Below, in pieces: positions 39,666 through 54,200 of a DNA stretch of 64,000 nucleotides. Location: contig NC_134847.1 in NCBI RefSeq assembly GCF_965363235.1, forward strand, positions 52,980,439 through 53,044,438. Direction: 5' to 3'. The notes under the pieces were generated by a model. The model did no database searches. It saw nothing but the letters and a program-made list of their open reading frames with translations, and was not told where the DNA came from. Both the position numbers and the translations under genes were made by a program. This DNA is from Mytilus galloprovincialis. Taxonomy: Eukaryota; Mollusca; Bivalvia; Mytilida; Mytilidae. The first letter of the stretch is position 1; the number at the start of each line of letters is the position of its first letter.

Positions 39666-42600
39666 ATGACATCGGAAATAGACCCTGCATTATTAGCTCT
39701 TTCTGGATCTAAGATTGAAATTTTAATCAGTTGTAACAATCTTGCTGACCTGGATGAATTCACTAAGACTGATCCAATGTGTGTTATGTCCATAAAACAA
39801 TTTGGACAGTGGAAGGAATATGGACGAACAGAGGCAATACGGAATACACTGAATCCTAGAGTAAGTAAGAGACAAATATAATTATAGAGTTTGTGTTACC
39901 TCGTATAGCTCAAGTAGATCCTTGCATATTTGAATTTTAAGAAATAGATAGAAACCGATCTTGCCATCCGAATTCAGTTTAATTTTTTAACTATCTCCTC
40001 CCACTATGACATACAGCCTAACAAATCTAGAATGTATTAAATTTAATTTAGTTTGGCTTTAATTATTCAACTGTAGTAAATTGACATAAACATGCAGTTA
40101 ACTTTGAGATAGTGTCTACTGTCAAAGGTTCTGCTTTAGGCGTTAATGATTTTGTCAATTAAATAATCCTGGAATTTTATAAAACTTTGACAGACCCGTT
40201 TTTAGATGGAGAGATAACAAATTTAGAGAATACTTATTTTTCATTTTCGTGCATTTTAATAAAGGATGGATTTAGTGTTTTGCTTATAGACTTTTTAGGC
40301 ATAACTAACTTCGACAATGAAGGTTTTGTATTGGATAATATTTCACGAAAGGTGTACAAATAATTTGCATTGTTTTTTTTTTTTTAGTTTGTTAGTTCCT
40401 TCATCGTCAATTTAGAACCGTCAGTTACACAGCATTTGAAATTTTCTCTATATGACATTGACAGTCGGTATGTATTATAAATAAAATTGAGGTATTATTG
40501 TCCACTGATTTCTCTAAATGTCTCTAATGCAGATATTAATGTGGCTTCACACAGTGCCAGTTTTGGCTCTCGTTTGAGATCAGACAGCGATAAGACACGA
40601 AAATTAATAAAAGTCGGATTACTATTCTCCATGATCTGGAATGTCCTATCATTGTCTGGCCGCAGTCATATATACGTTCGGAACAGATTCCTACTTATCG
40701 GGAATCTTCATCAGACTTTTGACAACGTTTAATCGGGAATGGTCATGTCAAGTACGGCAGTAAAAATTGATTATGTGTGACCCCAGCTTTACCAATTTAA
40801 AAATGTCGCCAATATAAGAAATGCGATGAACACAATATACACATGATTTATACATGTATAACTCATTTTACATCATTTAAAAATAAAACTTTCAATGTTA
40901 TATAGTTGCATTATGATAGAATGAAATTCAAAACAGTGTGGCTGTGGCCATTGATTGACACATTAAATTCACCCATTGACTGGGACAATTTACGTGAACG
41001 TTTGTCTGTAACGACCACTGTTCACGACGTACCTACGATAGACATTTAAACTGTGGGGTCACCAAAGGTTTCTTAACGCCTTTAATTATAAAATAATTCG
41101 AAAAATTAATCAGGAATAACCTTTATGTTTTGATTTATATAATTGATATAAATCAAAACATCGTGTTATTTCTGATTAATTTTTCGAATTACTTTATTAA
41201 GGTGTTGAGAACCTTTGGTGACCCCTTAGTTCAAGTGTCTTTAAAAAGTACATAGTGAGCAGTGATCGTTACATACAAACGTTCACCTAAATTGTCCCAG
41301 TCAATGGATGAATTTAATGTGTCAATCAATGGCCACAGCCACACTGTTTTGAATTTCATTCTAAGAGTTATCTATATTTGTAATATTAAATTGAATTATC
41401 TAGTATTTTGACATTTCAGTTCACAAGAACTCAAACATCACGACTTCGTTGGCTTTACTGATGTGACCCTCGACAAATTGTTAAACTATCCAAAAACTGT
41501 CTGCACAACGAGTAAAAACCTTAGAACTGCAGGTAATGTTGAAATACGTCTACTGCAATAATTTTGTTTTAATTGCAGAGTCAATATGATTGTATTGACC
41601 GTTAGAACGTTGGCTTCGCACAGTACCTTAACGTATATTGACTTGTTTGTGACGTTAATAATGTTTCCTTAACGTTTTAACTATGACGTTAGCGGTATTT
41701 TTACGTCGTCCTCTAAAAATCCATACTCATTGATTTTTACCTGCGTATATGGGATTAAAGGAATAGAGAATAATTGGGAAAGAAAAGGAAATAATAGAGT
41801 TATCTCATTGACAATCATACCACATCTTCTTTTTATATATATATTTAGCCGCTAATCGGGTGTGAAAATGATTTTGTTTTCATTTATTTTTTTCAGGCGA
41901 CTCGCGTCCTCGAGGGATGATCAACATAACAACCGAAATATTGAAAGACTCTAGAAACAAAGTTAGCATTCATGCTCAGGGACATAAACTGGATAAGAAA
42001 GGACTATTTTCTATGAATAAGGTACACCTACATGTATATGAGGCTAACTTTATTTTCGGACTTGTTCGTAATTATCACATTCTACTTTAGGTAGGAATAC
42101 ACAGTTAGGGAAAAAAAACTTAAAATTGACACTCATAATTTTTAAACACCCTCTTTCCCCTCCTGTCTAACAAATACGGCTATATATTTGTGTTATGCAT
42201 GTATATGTTTATAGAAAGAGAATCTACTGGTCATAATGGTGAAATATAATCCCTTTTGAGTGTAACCATGGCAACAATCTACATTTCTTTGATACAAAAT
42301 ATAGCAAAAAAGGGGGGTGAACATGTCACGAAAATCTCCAAAATTTGGTCCAAAGGAAAATTTAAATCAATTACAGTGATACCTTCCCTGAAACCATAGC
42401 TTTATATCTATCAAGTGGTCCCAAAAAAAATCATATCCATTTCTGCTCGTTTTTCCATGAAATTGAATTGAAAAGATCGAGCGCAAAATCTTTGTTGATA
42501 AACACATGAAACACTACAATAATTTATCGACCTATGAACGAAATACGGACTGTCAAACAGATAAATGGCCTATAAAACATGCTAAAACAATCTAAATGCT

Positions 42601-45600
42601 CATATAAACCCACTAAGAAGGCTATATTATTCTTCAATTATCTAAAAATCAATTTTATTGTACAAAAAATTTCATATTTAAAAAAATCACAATGGCCATA
42701 ATGCGAAACTAAACTTCTAAATGTGTATTGCTACCTTAAACTGTCCTGATATGCATGAAACATTTGCCATTTGACGTTAAACATTTGTCTTTAGAGAAGA
42801 TAACGCTCAGATTCCGATTTCAAGTAAAAACAAAACGTATGTAATACAAAAAATATGATAATATTGGTTTAAAACGATTATGAAAATCCCGTACCTTCCG
42901 CATTATACTTATTACTGAGTATCCCTAGAGCACCTGCTACATGTATCACCCCAGGATTTGATTGGGTTCGTGTTGCTCAGTTATTATTTTTCTATGTTGT
43001 GCTTTGTGTACCATCGTTTGTCTTAGTTTTTTTAGGCATGGCGTTGTCATTTTTTTCGACTTGAGTTTGACGTTTTCTATGGTATATTTCGCCTCATGGT
43101 CTCTTTTATAACATGAGTATATAGTATTTGCTTGTTTGTAAACCAGGTTAAGTTAAGATCAGAAGAATTTAAGGATATTTCAATTCTAATATATAATCAA
43201 TAGATGTTTATAAAAAAAAAACTAACAAACCATGTATGTTTTTTTTATTGTAGCCAGACGTTTATCTTGAAATATCACGGAGTATAGAAAATATAGTTTA
43301 CCTTCCAGTTTATAGAACGGAAATTGTATATAAGTCTACTAATCCTAGGTAAGAAAAAGAAAAAAGAAAAATATGGGAAAGTCATCATACAATTTTGAAA
43401 ATCAGGCAAATGTTACAGACAATTGGAATATCACTAATTGTATAAATTCGATAATTTCGTAACAATTAACCTATGTTTCGTAATGAACTGCTTAACTTAA
43501 CTTATATCTGAACAAGTAACATCTGTCTTAATTTTAAAGCAGATCGGACATTATATTATATTACGGATTACAAATGTGTCGAGGTTTGTGATTGGATAAC
43601 AACACAGAGATGTCAGTATATATTCAGGAAACTGCCGGGGTATATACAACGTTTTAATCCCCAATTGGAACCTCAAAAACGTCATCATAACACCGGTTAC
43701 TATGTGACGTAGTCAAAAGCTATCAGACTGTCAGAGGCTCACAGAGGGAAAATAATGACGTGCTTCAGTCAATAATTCATTTTTGATACACTGTCATGCA
43801 ATTTACACTTTTAATACTTAAATTTAATGTCAAAAGTGTTATTATAAATTATTACATACACGATAAAATTATGTTCACAGCAAATTAGAAAATCCTTCAC
43901 GTATGCCGAACATATCAGGTTGGGTTTTTCAATATATATGTGTTGTCAACAAATACCTGCACTGGAAAATAACATTAAGTCAGGGGTAATCCGTAATATA
44001 TGTGTAATTCAGGTCTCAGAAAGGGTATATACCCTGACATTCCCGGCTTAGGGCTTATATCCCCTTCGCCTTCGGCTCAGGGGATATAAACTCTAAGCCG
44101 GGAATGTCACAGTATATACCCTGTCTGAGACCTGAATAACATATAATACTTTTTTATTCTATTTTTTTTACGGAAACAAAATTTTACTCCCTTTACAAAA
44201 ATTTATCAGGGTTCATTGAAAGCGTATTGAAAATAAGGCTATCATCACAAAAGCTTCAGTTTTGTTGTTGTGGATCATCCATAATTGAACACGGTGATTT
44301 CAATATGTCAAAAATACTTATGTTTTGTCGGTTACTTTGCGTACATGACGCGTTATCAAGAATGAAACAAGTCAGTGGATGTTTGAGGTAGGATTTTACT
44401 GCAGCTAATGGATGACAACTGTAATATTCCTGATTTGGTATTGGCATTTTTTATGGTGAAATTGTGGATTATACCTGGTTTAGAGCTAGCTAAACCTTTT
44501 ACTTGTATGATAATCGCAGAAAATTCCACCATATTGACAACGATGTGTGAACAAAACATACAGACTTAAAAGGTACAAATGTCAAAATATTGATACACAT
44601 GTACACACGTTTCTGCTATAAAATACAGTTACATGTACTGCATTTTGAATTTAAACTTGGTATTTTGGTGTTGTGTTTAGTTTAAGTTGCTTTCGAAGAC
44701 GTACATGTATATCCAGATTCAATTCCATCAATTGCACTGATGTTGATTTACTGCGGTTAAATTCATTTACAGAGAATGTAAAGATCTTAACATCAATCAC
44801 AATAAGTCGCATTTTAGTTTGAACGCACTATGCCTGTGTGGTAGAATTATTTGTATTATAAGTAGAAGTTAAATATTTCGTTTTAGATAAAATCTGTCAC
44901 ATTTTTTTACTTTAGATAACATTTTTAATAACTAAAGAAAACCTTTTGCAGGATATCCATTTGTATTCTGTATGATCTTTGACCCATGATAAGCGAATTA
45001 AAGATCCATCTAAATTCTCACAGTTCAAGTAATGTGCCTTTTATGAAGTTCTTATTGTGTAAAGTTACTATAGTCTGTAATGGGATGTAAAGATAAAAAA
45101 ATCAATAAACTTTACTTATAACTTAAAGCGTCTTTAGTAAAGTTTAATATATATAATGTGTCTTTTAATTTATAGATTTACAAATGGAAATATCTTATTT
45201 TGTGTTGTCATGATTTGAACGATAAATTTTGTTACTGAATATTCAATTTAAAATACCTTTAACCAGTGATAGCTCGGGCTTATTGGGTACATGAAATGCA
45301 CATTCCGAGGGGAATTTATTCACTTTTTAAATGATACATGTTTCTACATGTACTTTCATCACCAAGAGATCTAGATGCAGGATTATTCCAGGGTTAGAAA
45401 TTGGCAAAATTTTGCTGAAGCGTATTTTTTTTTCTGTGTACAAGAGAGTTGCAAACTCATAGGCATAAGACAAGCTGACAATGAATGCCATGATAAAAGT
45501 TATACAACAAAACAACAGTCTAGGAAACTCAGCATAGAAAATTAAAAACTGACCAACACGCACGGACCCCTACATAAACACAGGGTGATCTAATGTGCTT

Positions 45601-48600
45601 CGAAATGGTAACATGCTAATTACATTACAACAAGTAAACTATTACATACCATAACAGTACATTGTCGTCTACATTGGTTCAATAATTAATTGAAATGAAA
45701 CGAGGAGATTCTGATATAAACCTTTATATTTTGATATACTAATCACGTAAAATGAAGAAAAAAATGGTATCGTGACGGTGTATGTTCACTATTATTTTTG
45801 TTTATTATAACCTAGGTAACTAAAGATTCAGTTACGTATGGTTTATATAAATCTTTAATATAAACATTTAATTGGCATTGACCATGGTTCGTTTTATTTC
45901 TTGCAATGATATAAAATGATATATTATTTATATTTCATTTTGATTGTTTTTGTAGGTGGCGACCGTTTGAAATTTCACTTCAAAAATTGTGCAATACAGA
46001 ATGGGATCGCAATATTGAGTTCTCATGTTGGCATTATAGGTATGGTAACAAACATACATTGTTACAGTATATAATAATTTCTGAACAAGAAAAGAAACTC
46101 ACCACTACATTTATTATTCCTGGTTTTTTTTCTTCTCATATTTGATATGGACGTCCAGGAAATAATATTGGTTAAATTGAAAATTGGTTTGACAACCTAT
46201 TTTTAAATTCTCAATAACAGGAAAATTGAACTCAAAGGTTTATTAGCAAATTCAATTTTTGAGAAAAGAGAGACCCAGTGAAGTTGACAAAACAGAAAAA
46301 TAAAACTTACTTTCTAGTCACTTTTCTTCATGAAACAAACAAACACTGCGAACATTGTTAAGTTCTGATATTTGTGTTTTGCTGCAAAACTCTGGTGCAT
46401 GTTTTCTTTGTGTTGTCAGGAATGTAATAATTTAGTATAATATAGTAAAGATTATTTCGGAAGGAAAATAGATTTATTGATTTATTCCCGTTCGTTTAAC
46501 GTTCGTTTAACGTTCGGTGTCCATATTTCATTATTATCATAAAGGACGAGTACAGGAAAGAACCATTCATCGTGCTTTTACCAAAAGAATGGACTGCAAA
46601 TTCAAATGAAAGTAATAGAAATAATATGTTCAATATTAAAATACATTTAACGGACTGAGTGCACCAAAATAAGTTTTTTTGAAAAGTGACACATTGGGGT
46701 CCTTGGAATATTAAATGTTAAAACTTTCACGTTTTTTTTTTTATTTTCAGTGGTTCTAACTATCATTTGATAGGAAGAAAAATTACCTCACTCAGAGATA
46801 TGAATAATCAAACTATGTAAGTATTTACTGAACATAACATAATGTACATGTACAATATAAGGCACTTGAAGGAGGAACCAATGGCCATCTTTTGTAATAA
46901 CAACGTTATGAGCACCTAACATATTTTCGTTCTTCATTTAGATTCTCTGTAAAAGCAAATTGTCAATGAAATACAAAAAGTACTAGTATAGTTATCATTT
47001 CTATATTACAAAGCCTAGAATTAAGTATTTGAACTTGCATTCAGTAACTGTAAGTCTTCTTTGAAACGTTTTTTTTAGTTAAGTTTTATTGTTGTCATTT
47101 TCCCTGTTATAGATTTAACTGATTTTTTTATTAAACGTTAATTAATATTACTTCATTTTTTCCATGCACCGTTTTGAATTGACAATCTTCAAGTTCTTGT
47201 TTCTAGCAAGGAACCTTGTCTGATTGTGGTACTTAATAAGTGTTTCTTGTTTTTTGTTTTTTATGTGAAGATAACCGTTGGGTTTCCTGTTTGAATGGTT
47301 TACACTAATTATTAAAGGGCCCTTTATAGCTTGCTGTTATGTGTTAGGTGTGAGCCAAGGCTTCGTGTTGATGACTGTACTTTGACCTACAATTGTTTAC
47401 TTTTTAGACTTTGTGACTTGGATCGAGATATGTCTCATTGGCGTTCATACCTTATTATATCTACGTATCGTAATATATGGGGTGTCTTTGTATTTTATTG
47501 AAATTTGTTTTTGATTTTAACATTTTACCTTAAGAAATACATTTAAGTAAGTTAATTAAATTCTTTAACTGCTAACAGGAATGGTCATTACAAGGAAGTA
47601 CCATTATCTAGTCCAAAGAAGGAGAAATCGGGTAAAAAGAAACCAACATATACTGGTTCCTTACGTTTTTATCAATTCAGGTAAGTTAACTTTTTTATAC
47701 AGTCAATAGCAAAAGACAAGCATATAAAGCTATCTGAACGATGAATGACATTTTCAGTATCCATACGTCAGATATTTATTTTCTTACAGTTAAGGTGGTA
47801 CATAACACTACAGGGAGATAACTCTGTAAAATCAGCTAAACGTTTTAATTGTGTTGTGTTGTTAATGGAATATTAAGCTTCTCAATGATCAAAATTAAAG
47901 TTTGTCAAACTGCTATATAACCAGTGTAATTTTTCTGATAAAATGGTTGGTTAAAACTTTTTGAAATTTTTATATTTTTGTCAAAGGGTAAAAGTTAATA
48001 CCCTGTCAAAATTTTATGAAAATTAAACGAGCCAAATGAATTTTAATGGAGGTGTTGGGTACCACCTTAATCTTATTCTGAAAAAAAGCACACAATATAA
48101 ACATAGATTATTATGTTAGTAAGTATTATATATATTGTTGTCAAAAGTGATAATCATGAAATATTATCAACCTTTTGTTGATATAGAAAACAACAGTTGA
48201 AATGTATATCGCATATGACAGTCAAGCTACTATCAAATTCATATTAGGAAATATAAATAAAAATTTCCTCGATTGACCCATCAATATAGGAATTTCATAT
48301 GTATGACGATAGATTTTTTTATTTCCACAGGGTGGATTTACATTATACGTTGTTAGATTTTATACGTGGTGGATTAGAGCTCAATTTAGTAATAGCTATA
48401 GATTTTACTGTAAGTTTAATATCTGTTTCCAATCTGTTTACAATATTTTTTTATATGAAGAAATAATAAAGTTGGTAACCATAATTAGACAACAACCTAA
48501 ATACACTAAAATAAAAAAAAAAACATAGTAATACAATGTATAAGTATGTTCGTCTATACACCAGGAAAGGAAGTACTGACCTCCTTAACTCGAATAATTT

Positions 48601-51160
48601 AAGCCCTTTCCGTGTCCGATTTTCTACCACACGAGGTCTTGAACTCCTTATGATCATTGGCCGCGTCGCCTGCTCTCTGTAAGAGAGAGCCAATCGGTGG
48701 CGATCAGGATAATGAGTCTGCGCAACTGTCTTGTAATTGTCTTACCAAACACGTGTGTTCAATTAACACAAATCCGATAATAATTCATTAACATCAATTA
48801 ACATCAGTTTACATCATTTAACATCAATTAACATCCGGAACTCCTCCTTTTTTAGCTACCAATTTAAATCGAAATTCCCATATTTCATACCGGTGTGAAT
48901 TTTCCGGTTGACGGTCTTGATCGAGGAAGACGTTCAGGCGTTAATGTAGCCTTCGTAGATCAGCGGAATATAACGAATGAATTATTCGGGTTATGACCTC
49001 CTAAACATAATCATTCTACTATTATTTAGACACCCCCCCCCTTTTACACGATAACCCTAGTATGATAATTCAAGATAACATATGATTATTTTCCTTTCCC
49101 ATAGGGTATAACTCTCACATTAACCACACGATTGTTAGATAAGCTGTAGGGTTGGCCATATTAGTATAAAATAAAGCAATATCAAAAATACGATATAAAC
49201 AGCTTCTGGTCGTTGATAAACGACCACACAGACGTCACTGAATGGATTGCTTTCCATCTTTAATTGATTTACAAGATTTGAACAGCGGTAGACTATACTT
49301 TCGCCTTCATTTATAAACTTTGATCCATTTAGACACAAGAGCTTTCTGTTCTTAAAAAATGTCCAAACGAAATTTAATATAGTTCTATCACACGGTCATT
49401 ACCGGAAATGTTGATCTGTAATTTCATATTTCTTATATTATATAGGCCTCAAATGGTAATATAGATGAGGAGTTATCACTTCATAATATATCTGATATAC
49501 GGGTATGTAAGTATGCTTTGTTTGTTTCTTTCTTATACTTTCTTTCATCATGTATGCAACAGTGCACCACTTATTGCGGACCTGTTTTTGTATTGTTATG
49601 AGTTACAATTTATGACTAAAATTAGCAAAGACCCATCAAAACAACATTTGATACAAAAATTTAACAATACTTTTAGATATTTGGATGATATATTGGCTCT
49701 AAATAATGACGACTTCAGTATGTATACTAAAGAAATTTATCCTGTAGAACTTACTTTAAATAAAGCTAATGATAACAATGACCACTGCCCTTTCCTCGAT
49801 CTTGATATCTATATCATAAACGGGAAGCTTAATACAAAAATTTATGATAAAAGAGATGATTTTTCATTTCCTATTGTTAATTATCCATTTTTAGATGGTG
49901 ACGTTCCCTTGTCACCATCTTATGGTGTTTATATATCTCAACTTGTACGATTCGCTCGTGTATGTAACAATGTATTAGATTTTAGCGAGAGAAATTTATG
50001 TATTACTGAAAAATTATTACACCAGGGTTTTCGATATCACAAACTGGTCAAAACATTTACTAAATTTTATCACCGTTATAAGGAAATAATTCGTAAATAT
50101 AACTCAACATGCAGACATCTTATACGTTCAGGTATTTCACATCCAAAATTTTATGGAAATATTATTTATAAAGCACAAAAATGTCAGTATTCTCCTCAGA
50201 AACTAACAAAACCTTTAAATAGACTTATTAAAAGGGGATATAGTTACGATACTGTTGTCAGGTCATTAAAGATTGCATATTTTGGCTTTAACATTGATTC
50301 ACTGATAGGGTCTTTGCATCAGAACTAAACACATTTATTTCTAAAAAAACAGTTGTTGGCATGACACGGGTTATGTTCTTCTCATATATTTTATGATAGT
50401 ATGATACTAAACCCCTAAAGGGAGGGATTGTACCTGATATTCATATGATGAAGACATAATCTTCCAATCAGTTTAATTGAGGTCTGGAGCTGGCATGTCA
50501 GTTAACTGCTAGTAGTCTGTTGTTATTTATGTATTATTGTCATTTTATTTATTTTCTTTTGTTACATCTTTTGACATCGGACTCGGACTTCTCTTGAACT
50601 GAATTTTAATGTGCGTATTGTTATTCTTTTACTTTTCTACATTGGCTAGAGGTATAGGGGGAGGGTTGAGATCTCATAAACATGTTTAACCCCGCCGCAA
50701 TTTTGCGCCTGTCCCAAGTCAGGAGCCTCTGGCCTTTGTTAGTCTTGTATGATTTTAAATTTTAGTTTCTTGTGTATAATTCGGAGTTTAGTATGACGTC
50801 CATTATCACTGTACTATTATGCATATTTTAGGGGCCAGCTGAAGGACACCTACGGGTGCGGGAATTCTCGCTACATTGAAGACCCATTGGTTGCCTTTGG
50901 CTGTTGTTTGCCCTATGGTCGGGTGGTTGTCGCTTTGACATATTCACCATTTCCTTTCTCAATTTTATTTATTTTATTGGAGACTTTATTTTTATTTTTT
51001 TTTATTTTCTATAATAACACAACAAAATAGCATAATTGTATGTAATAATAGTTCAATGGATAATGTTTTTTTGAAAAATTGAATGATACAGATAGTAGTA
51101 TCAGTATCATATAACCTAAGCTGAAAAAAAAACAAAATGCATCATGTACACGCGTAAATC

Positions 51161-51204
<44 letters not shown>

Positions 51205-54200
51205 GTCAATCAATCAATCAATCAATCGTCCACCATACACCATACACAAAGTAGTAAATGACAGTCAATGGTCAAAGCAAAGAATTGTTTGTTTTGTCTT
51301 TCTCCTGACTGCTACCTTGTGAAATACCAAGTTACGAATCTGGTCCAACGTGTTAGTTATGTTGGAGAAGTTTTATAAATTAATATCATATTCTAAAACA
51401 CGTTTCCGTAAGATATGTATAAAATATTTACCAGTGGACTTTAAACTCGTTTTCGAGAACATCCTCATGTGATATTGTCTGTACCTGGAAACAGTTGCAT
51501 CATTTTTTTATAGACTAGAACTAAATCTATATGTTTGTTTATCGAATGAGTATTCCAGTCAGCTCTGCCAACTCAAATATACATGTAAGCCTGACAAAAT
51601 GTGTACTTGGTATAGACCTCTCTCGTATAACTTCAGCTGGGAAGATTGAGATCTGAGGAGACTAATACATAAATACATCACATATCATATGGTTTCCTAA
51701 AGTTTACATTACGATTCGGTGTAAAGAAAATCAATTTCATGTATATACTATATGAATTTGTACTGTCAAACTTTTATTAAGATTGCACATTGCATAATTT
51801 GCCAAGATGTGAATTGATTAGTTTTATTTGGAAATTTGATTGATCAAGTTTCCCGTAATTAATTGTTTAGTTTAATACTTTCCTGTAGGACAATCAATAT
51901 TTAGATGCAATAGAAACACTCGGTTCTTTAATCACTCAGTACAACCATGACAGACAAGTAACAACATTTGGGTTTGGTGCTAAATGGACAAACAGGGATC
52001 TTCCATACTGTTTTCCTTTGACAGGGGATCAAAACCGATACACAGTTAAGGGAATCAAGGTAATAGAAATATCTTTATTATTTAAATAGGCATTTAGTGT
52101 ATGAACCTTAATGTTGTATTATATAGCCATTTCAGCTTTAAGCTTTAAGAAAAAAATCACCAAAATTATATGCTTATAAATTCGTAAGCCAGACGCGTGT
52201 AATTCTAAACAACAATCAACAGTGACGCTCGACAACAAATCAAAAGGTCAAATAAAGTACAAGTTGAAGATCATGATTAAGTTAACAAAAATAATTTGGA
52301 TTAAATCTATCTACATTGGTGTTACTTCTAATAAAGTGAAGTTGATGTGCAGTGAAATATGTGCTGATAAATATAACTATAGCCAACACTAGTTTACCAA
52401 TGTTCAAATCTCTATAATCGATTAAGAAAATATAAGGTAACTTCAGATATCATTTCAAGAATTTCAACTGCGGTTTCCTGTCTTGCATTTATTTTTTCAC
52501 AATGTTTCAAAGATAACTATCTTTTTTTACATCAAATTTTGACTTCATACAACCTATTTTCAGTTCATCAAGAATAATATTTTAAAATGAATCATTTATG
52601 ACTTTTGAAATTCTACAGAAATAAGTAAATCTCATTTCAATGAACGCGTTGTTAAACACAACAACTATATATTTACTAGAATGTTTGAAATGTTTATTCG
52701 TTTACACCTTCATAATTATTATATTTACATGTAATACAGGCAGTAACAGAAGCATACGAAACTGCAGTATGTAATCTCAAATTTGGTGGACCTACTTGTG
52801 TCGCACATGTCATTGAGAAGGCAGCAAATATTGCAGAGAGGGAAAATATATCACAGAATAAACAAGTGTATTCTGTACTGCTGATCATTACGGTAAGTGA
52901 TAAACCGAAATAAATCGAACTGTTATTTGTTATATTTACATAAGTTACAATCTCCGAACCAATGTTGATCAGATGATAGTTTATTACCACCAATCTTTAT
53001 TCAATTTTACTTCTAACGTGAAGAATACTTAAATTTTGTCTATCCCCTACTTTATTGCTATGTAAAGTTCTAATTCCTGTGGTGAATGAGCGGAGTAATT
53101 GTTAAACATGCAAAAATAATCGTTGAACTGATTAAAAAATAGGACTAAAAGCAAAACTGCATTTAAATGTATCATTTAGCGATTCCAAAACATCCCAACG
53201 TCATCGTTTACAACAGATTGAGCCATATTGTCGACAATACGGCTCAATCTGTTGTTAAATTTATTTCATATATGGAGCCAAAAACTTTGTCAAACCTTAA
53301 GCGAACTTTATGATATTTGAACAGAAGATATCTTATGACAAATGTTTACAGTATTCAAAGCAAAATAACAAAAAATGATATTTCATTTTAAGTCTTTTGT
53401 TCAATTTTTGAACATATTCATTGCATTTATTTCAGTACTATTCAGACCATTTGTCTTCAGTCAGCTAAGATCTGCTCATTCTATGTTTTTAGACACTCAA
53501 CAATTTGTATTTACCCTTTCACTTCAATATCGTTCGTTTTTATATTGAATTGCATGAAAACCTACTGAATAGAACTGAATTAACTTTACCATATTCACTG
53601 AAAGACTGGAAATGACTGATGATGTTAAGGCAAAATTGACTGTTTCAGAGTGAAATTAGATTACTAGTGAGACCAACATATTATGTTTCTTTATATTAAA
53701 CTTCAATGTGCTCTATTAAAACTGATTTCATAAAAAATAAATACTTCTGAATTTAAGAAGAGCAATTACTGTTTACAGGCTATCAACTATTTTTGTTGCA
53801 TTTCAATGAAAATGGAAAAAAAAATAAATTACAAATTGAGGCAGTAGTTTACCGGTGTTTTAAATCTAATGGATGGATTAAAAAGACTCATATCAGGAGA
53901 GACAAAAAAATGGGAATCGAATGAACTCCAAAAGAAGCGATACCGGGTTTGTTGACAGGTTAAATGTCTCTTTCTATGCTTGCAACATCCGCCATTCGCC
54001 TCGACATTTATTGTTGTGATAAATACGTATATACTTGCATGGAGATAAAGTAAAGCATTTTCTTTTTTCCTTATAGGATGGTGTTATAAATGACTTAGAC
54101 CGGACCATACGTCGTGTTGTGTCTGTTAGTCATCTTCCATTATCCATCATTATCATCGGTGTTGGACCTGCGGATTTTTCATTAATGGTAATGATGCAGT

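Noticed and set aside
49465..49550. N-terminal 28 codons of the reverse-transcriptase frame
   Set aside because: Overlap copine exon 10 in another frame and lack RT similarity; the element starts near 49545.
51160..51228. Regular repeat considered as a CRISPR-like array
   Set aside because: It is a simple tetranucleotide microsatellite with no spacers.
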